DNA of 17,849 nucleotides from Gemmatimonadales bacterium UBA7835. Lineage in GTDB: Bacteria; Gemmatimonadota; Gemmatimonadetes; Longimicrobiales; Gaopeijiaceae. The translations under genes were made by a program, and so were the position numbers. The stretch is from NCBI GenBank assembly GCA_002500925.1, contig DLTN01000074.1:1-17849 (forward strand). Reading direction: 5' to 3'. The notes beneath the pieces were generated by a model, which was not told the origin of the DNA, ran no database searches, and was given only the letters and a program-made list of their open reading frames with translations. Shown here in pieces: positions 13,974 to 17,849 of this stretch; the stretch's first letter is position 1; each line of letters starts with the position of its first letter.

Positions 13974-14618
13974 TCAGCCGCATATCGCTGCTGCTCCACC
14001 TGCTGCGGCCTCCAACATTTCTACGAAGACCTTTACTGTGTGATATCCCATATCCCGATCATACCACTCCATCTTCTGTGCATAGATCTCTTGGCTGGAA
14101 AAACCCTCATCTAAAATCCAGTCCTTCAAGGCAGGTGGCCGTTCAATGAAACAACCGACTTCGTCAAAGTCCTCATCTAGGAGGAGAATAGTAGGTGTCG
14201 ATGCTCGCCCATCTAGTGTGCGATGGGACTCCATGACGCTGAGGCCGGTAGTCGGATCGACCACTCGCATGTCGAGCCCGTCCACCATGTCAACTAGCTG
14301 AGCTAGATAAGGGATCGTGCTTACTGAGTCCGAGCATGAATCGATAGCCACGGCCAAAAGTCTCCAGCTCCCGCCAACCGCTTTCGCTCGAGCAAGGAGA
14401 CTCAAGTCGATATCCTTTGCTTTTTCGGTGTTACCGATCCAGAGCTCGGCTCTCCGCTTCGCTGAGCTAAGAAACTCAGTGTAGGGGCGGCCCGACTCGT
14501 ATATGCCTTGCAACTCATTGTCGAGTGTCGAGGGCGACCGGGCTACATCACTACAAACGACACTCGGTTGTTCTAGGATCCCCCAAGACAGTAGAGCAGC
14601 GACGGCCAGAGATATCAT
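13974..14618 (-). CDS. Exported thioredoxin-fold protein without CxxC
   Basis: A 214-residue protein with a short hydrophobic N-terminus (MISLAVAALLSWGILEQPSVVC) that may be a signal peptide; Cys22 is possible for lipidation but the lipobox is poor. The body resembles Thioredoxin_9-type proteins: a helix with KRRAELW (54-60), a strand, SCSDSVSTIPYLAQL (94-108) where relatives have WCxDxxxxxP, a cis-proline TPT (141-143), then ILLLDEDFDEVGCFIERP (144-161), a typical thioredoxin strand-turn with a Glu-Arg-Pro ending. Only one Cys (Cys95) marks the usual active site, so dithiol exchange is unlikely. The start at 14618 lies 13 bases after the S9 peptidase stop; the frame is open further upstream but that part overlaps the peptidase. 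Probably the last gene of the aminotransferase-peptidase operon. Function unknown. Confidence 0.65.
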   Translation of the reverse strand: MISLAVAALLSWGILEQPSVVCSDVARSPSTLDNELQGIYESGRPYTEFLSSAKRRAELWIGNTEKAKDIDLSLLARAKAVGGSWRLLAVAIDSCSDSVSTIPYLAQLVDMVDGLDMRVVDPTTGLSVMESHRTLDGRASTPTILLLDEDFDEVGCFIERPPALKDWILDEGFSSQEIYAQKMEWYDRDMGYHTVKVFVEMLEAAAGGAAAICG

Positions 14619-14631
14619 GGTCTGGATGCCT

Positions 14632-16734
14632 TCACGAGCCGGAACGTTGTTTGAGTTTGCGATCGAAAAAAGACAGCGTGGCTTCGAATGCTGAAACCCA
14701 GTTGCGGTGCAGGAGAAAGCCATGCACTTCGTCAGGGAAGATCAACTGCTCGTACTCGACACCACGGCGAGACAAGGCTTCGGCCAGATCGACCGTTTCA
14801 GAGAAAGGGACATTCCGATCATCATCTCCGTGAATCAATAGGACCGGAGAGGTCCAGCCGTCCATGAAAGCCATCGGCGAGGAGGCATATGCGAGTTGGC
14901 TGAATTGAGGATAGTCTTTGGGGTCATAGGAAGGCCGAAAGCCGTTCATGACGACGTTCCAGTCATGGACACCATGGATGTCTACTCCTGCAGCAAAGAG
15001 GTTTGATGCCCTAGCAAGGCCGAGTGCGGTTAGGTAACCGCCGTATGATCCGCCCCATAGGCCGATCCGGTCCGGGTCTACATCATCTCGTGATTGCAGG
15101 TAGAGCCCTGCACCCAGTACATCATTGAATTCACTGGCCCCTGTAGCTCCGTAGTTTTCAGCCTCCCGGAATTCCATTCCGTAGCCGATCCCGCTTCGGT
15201 AGTTCACCGATAGGACTACGTATCCGGCATTCGCCAGAGCTTGGTTCATAGCGTAAGTGTGGTGGTAGTACCCGCGGTGATGGAAGCCAAGAAGCATTTG
15301 GCGGCGCGATCCACCGTGAAAGAAGAGCACAGCCGGAAGTCTCTCGCCGGCTACCGAGTTTGCTGGCATGAAGAGTTGGCCGTGTATTTTCATCCCATCT
15401 GAGGCGCTGAAGATCACCTCTTGTGGTTCGACCAAGTGTCCTTTTGGGAAGGAGTCCGGGAGGCCTGGACTAACCCGATGACGTTGTCCGTCCATAAGGA
15501 CGACCGTGTGAGCAGGCTCCTTACCCGAGGCCGCGTGAAATGCTACGGTACCGTCTCCTGTGATCACTGCCCCCCATTCGAGGCCCGTGCCTGGTGTCAC
15601 TAATTGGGCTGATCCTCCGGATACGTTGACACGCCATACGTGCTTCCGGTCTACGTCGTTCTGATTTGAATCGTAAATGACGGATCTGCCGTCCGGTCCA
15701 ATCGATGCGAACTGTACTTCGAAATCACCCGGAGTAAGAAGGGTAGGTTCTCCACCTGATAGAGGGATGCTGTACAGATGCTTCCAGCCATCCCCTTCCC
15801 AAGGGAATACCAGACGGTCATCAGCTGCCCACCAGAGTTGGCTTGAGGCACTTATCCCACTGAAGACGCTCCCGACCCCTTCCGGTGCCCTCCAAACCCC
15901 AATTCCATTGCCAGTTTCAACATTAGCTACGCGAATCGAAAAGGGGAGAGCTTCACGGCGAGGGGCGAACATATGCACCACGCGCTCGTTAGGCGTCCGA
16001 AGGAAAGCGATCCGGCTCCCGTCGGGACTCCATACCGGGGACGAGTCATTGCCGACACTCGGATCGAGGTAGGTGATGCGGTTACCCGCGAGGTCCAGGA
16101 CTCCGATAAAGGCGTGATCACCCCTGTTACTAACGAATGCCAGCTTTGACCCGTTGGGTGACCAACTTATGTCCCCCGCGTTACCGCGAATCTTGGCGAT
16201 CCTCTGGGGCTCAGCTTCAGCTTCGAGGTCAAGTAAGAAGATTTCACCGCTTTGCGCGTATGCGAATTTCTTGCCATCTGGGGATACTGTAAAATAAGAA
16301 GCGGAAACGACATAGGTGCCGACACTTCCACTAAAAGATGACTTCCAGATTCCGCGTTGCTCCTCGCTTGGTGAGAAGAGTGGGTCTGGGACTTCACCTT
16401 GTCGATTTGGTGCACCACCACGCACCCAGAATACTTGTGAACCGTCTGCTGAGAAGGTCAGCCCTGACAGTTCTTGTCCGTCGTCTCCGGTATAATCAGT
16501 GAGTGGGCGTCCCTGCCAGTTCGGACCCTCCGCGACCCAGATATTCCGTTCACCCTCGCGGTTTTCGATCCAAGCGATGCGATCTCCAGTTGGGGAAGCC
16601 ACTAGTCCCGAGGCGAAGGAAAACGACAATACTTCGTCTATTGAGAATGGATTCTGCGCGGCCGCAGGGACCGCCAGGAGACTTAGGATTACTCCTAAAA
16701 CAGGTGTGATTGTGGTCCAGCGGGTTGAACTCAC
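14632..16734 (-). CDS. Exported S9 family (prolyl oligopeptidase-like) serine peptidase
   Basis: A 700-residue secreted enzyme. The signal peptide (SSTRWTTITPVLGVILSLLAVPAAA, then QNPF) predicts cleavage near residue 27. An N-terminal beta-propeller follows with WD40-like/TolB-like repeats such as ISWSPNGSKLAFVSN and PVWSPDGSRIAFLR. The C-terminal alpha/beta-hydrolase has the triad Ser563 in GGSYGGY, Asp639 in IHGDDDRNVPF and His671 in DEVHGF. This is the DPP/acylaminoacyl peptidase type, cleaving short peptides in the periplasm or outside. The start is a GTG at 16734 whose last bases overlap the aminotransferase TGA (GTGA), with GGA 8 bases upstream; it places the signal peptide correctly, and the longer frame to 16881 overlaps the upstream gene. 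Confidence 0.92.
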   Translation of the reverse strand: MSSTRWTTITPVLGVILSLLAVPAAAQNPFSIDEVLSFSFASGLVASPTGDRIAWIENREGERNIWVAEGPNWQGRPLTDYTGDDGQELSGLTFSADGSQVFWVRGGAPNRQGEVPDPLFSPSEEQRGIWKSSFSGSVGTYVVSASYFTVSPDGKKFAYAQSGEIFLLDLEAEAEPQRIAKIRGNAGDISWSPNGSKLAFVSNRGDHAFIGVLDLAGNRITYLDPSVGNDSSPVWSPDGSRIAFLRTPNERVVHMFAPRREALPFSIRVANVETGNGIGVWRAPEGVGSVFSGISASSQLWWAADDRLVFPWEGDGWKHLYSIPLSGGEPTLLTPGDFEVQFASIGPDGRSVIYDSNQNDVDRKHVWRVNVSGGSAQLVTPGTGLEWGAVITGDGTVAFHAASGKEPAHTVVLMDGQRHRVSPGLPDSFPKGHLVEPQEVIFSASDGMKIHGQLFMPANSVAGERLPAVLFFHGGSRRQMLLGFHHRGYYHHTYAMNQALANAGYVVLSVNYRSGIGYGMEFREAENYGATGASEFNDVLGAGLYLQSRDDVDPDRIGLWGGSYGGYLTALGLARASNLFAAGVDIHGVHDWNVVMNGFRPSYDPKDYPQFSQLAYASSPMAFMDGWTSPVLLIHGDDDRNVPFSETVDLAEALSRRGVEYEQLIFPDEVHGFLLHRNWVSAFEATLSFFDRKLKQRSGS

Positions 16735-17849
16735 ACTGGAATTCCGTTCTTGGCGACGTCGCTCATGATCTCGACAAAGCGATCTAACTCGGAAGGGGTG
16801 GTGTAAACACTTGGACTGATACGCAGTCCTTGGAATTCCGCGTGATTGATGCTCACGACAATGATGCGATGGCTGTTCCAAAGATATTCACGGAGAGCAT
16901 TGGGCTCGATTCCGATTACCTCGACGTTTGCAATTCCGCACGCAAACCCAGGCTTTTGGCTAGTGTGCAGTCGCACGTTGTCGTGTTCGAGCAACGGGTT
17001 AGCCCAGTAGTCCCTGAGGTAAGTGAGACGCGCAGCTTTCCGTGCCGGACCGAGGCCTTGATGGAAGGTGAGTGCTTCACCGATACAGAGATAGGGTGCT
17101 TCAGGGTGAGTTCCGATCTCTTCAAATTTTCGAATATCGTGGTCCCGGGACTCCGGGGCCGCCATCAGGGGCCATACGTCTGCGATCTGGTCTTTCCTCA
17201 CGTACAGAAGCCCTGTCCCATGAGGTGCGAAGAGCCATTTGTGCAGGCTGCTCGTGTAATTGTCGACGTCGAGTTCACCAATATCGAAGTCAAAATGTGC
17301 TAAGGAGTGTGCACCGTCGATTAGTAGGGGGATCCCATGACGGCGTGCCATAGCGGTCAGTTCTGTAACTGGAAGTATTTGTCCGGTCAGATTTATCATG
17401 TGACAACACAGGATCAGCTTCGTCCGATCGGTTATCCCTTCCTCAAAAAGCCGCACAATCTCCGCCGGGTCTTCAGCAGGCACTGGGATCTGTATCTGCT
17501 TGAGAACTATACCCTCGCGACGCTCTCGTTGCTGAAACGTCGTGATCATCCGCCCGTAGTCTTGAGTCGTCGTCAGGACTTCGTCACCGGGTTGTAAGTC
17601 GTACCCAAACTGAAGTATCTGAAGACTTTCCGAAGAGTTACGCGTGAACGCTACTTCTTCTGGGTCTACCCCCCACTCGCGGGCCATCCTTTGGCGCGTT
17701 CCTTCTCTCTGCGGCTCGAGGATCTGCCACATGGTGTAAGTTGGCGCCAGGTTCGAGTAATCTTGGTGCCGCTTCATCGCGTCCTGGACCAGCTTTGGGC
17801 TGGGAGAAACTCCACCGTTGTTTAGGTTGACTAGAGTCCGGTCGACAGT
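16731..17849 (-). CDS. Class V aminotransferase-fold PLP enzyme (5' end outside window)
   Basis: At least 372 residues are visible and the frame stays open to the window edge. An ATG at 17777 is not the true start: the 24 codons before it (17778-17849) read RTLVNLNNGGVSPSPKLVQD, the conserved N-terminal segment of class V aminotransferases. Other marks are NSSESLQILQFG, the PLP-interacting Asp in LLIDGAHSLAHFD and the Schiff-base Lys in SSLHKWLFAPHGTG (codon at 17238-17240). HGTGLLYVRKDQI and the general pattern are nearest to isopenicillin N epimerase-like members rather than cysteine desulfurases, since I see no catalytic Cys loop. Such enzymes handle amino acids by transamination, epimerisation or beta-lyase chemistry; the substrate is unknown. 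Its TGA overlaps the GTG of the S9 peptidase gene, so the two are coupled. Confidence 0.85.
   Translation of the reverse strand, partial: TVDRTLVNLNNGGVSPSPKLVQDAMKRHQDYSNLAPTYTMWQILEPQREGTRQRMAREWGVDPEEVAFTRNSSESLQILQFGYDLQPGDEVLTTTQDYGRMITTFQQRERREGIVLKQIQIPVPAEDPAEIVRLFEEGITDRTKLILCCHMINLTGQILPVTELTAMARRHGIPLLIDGAHSLAHFDFDIGELDVDNYTSSLHKWLFAPHGTGLLYVRKDQIADVWPLMAAPESRDHDIRKFEEIGTHPEAPYLCIGEALTFHQGLGPARKAARLTYLRDYWANPLLEHDNVRLHTSQKPGFACGIANVEVIGIEPNALREYLWNSHRIIVVSINHAEFQGLRISPSVYTTPSELDRFVEIMSDVAKNGIPV

Noticed and set aside
15677..16072. 131-codon plus-strand frame inside the S9 peptidase gene
   Set aside because: It is antisense to the beta-propeller region; the opposite strand has intact WD40-like repeats, so this is a by-product of codon bias.
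16735..16881. 49-residue N-terminal extension of the S9 peptidase
   Set aside because: It lies entirely inside the upstream aminotransferase gene, and a signal peptide begins exactly at the GTG at 16734.
16830..17303. 157-codon plus-strand frame inside the aminotransferase gene
   Set aside because: It is antisense to strongly conserved class V aminotransferase sequence and has no recognisable domain or ribosome binding site.
1..17849. Searched by eye for CRISPR repeats, tRNA cloverleaf sequences, IS-type terminal repeats and integrase or transposase genes
   Set aside because: No regularly spaced direct repeats, tRNA-like arms or mobile-element proteins were recognised in the window.

Overview
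The window is a stretch of bacterial chromosome: about fifteen protein genes in tight blocks, with no tRNA, rRNA, CRISPR array, insertion sequence or phage gene visible. Moderately GC-rich coding DNA, many exported lipoproteins and hydrolases (S8, S9, class A beta-lactamase fold) and a class V aminotransferase suggest an aerobic, Gram-negative, possibly marine bacterium. Gemmatimonadota is my tentative guess from gene content; no marker gene settles it.

Plus-strand left part (1-4182): the acidic, Ser/Asp-rich C-terminus of a gene that begins outside the window, a cupin_4/JmjC-type Fe(II)/2-oxoglutarate oxygenase, and a lipoprotein built from two CbiX-like chelatase halves, probably one transcription unit. 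After a 217-base spacer comes a subtilisin-family lipoprotein, apparently preceded by an 11-codon mini-ORF whose stop overlaps its start. Convergent to it (4207-5205, minus) is a class A beta-lactamase-like lipoprotein. A divergent 271-base spacer then leads to an ornithine carbamoyltransferase (5477-6481, plus) and a small CPXCG zinc-ribbon-like protein (6539-6790).

Minus-strand lipid operon (12043 down to 6814): acyl-lipid desaturase, FAD-dependent oxidoreductase (COG2907 type), DUF1365 protein, full-length cyclopropane fatty acid synthase, and a second, shorter methyltransferase of the coclaurine N-methyltransferase-like branch. Junctions are 3-base gaps, ATGA overlaps or near-abutments. 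The set looks like a membrane acyl-chain modification pathway: introduce a double bond, methylate or cyclopropanate it, then oxidise and/or methylate again. A 12-base perfect palindrome overlaps the putative promoter at about 12081-12113.

Minus-strand right part: msrP-msrQ (13851 down to 12242), the periplasmic methionine sulfoxide reductase system, followed by a hairpin terminator. Upstream is a second block read from the right edge: a class V aminotransferase cut by the window end, an exported S9 prolyl-oligopeptidase-like enzyme (GTGA overlap) and an exported thioredoxin-fold protein lacking CxxC.

Most unusual are the five-gene lipid operon with two different methyltransferases and its palindromic control site, the chelatase-fold lipoprotein that appears to have lost a metal-site histidine in both halves, and the mini-ORF coupled to the subtilase gene.
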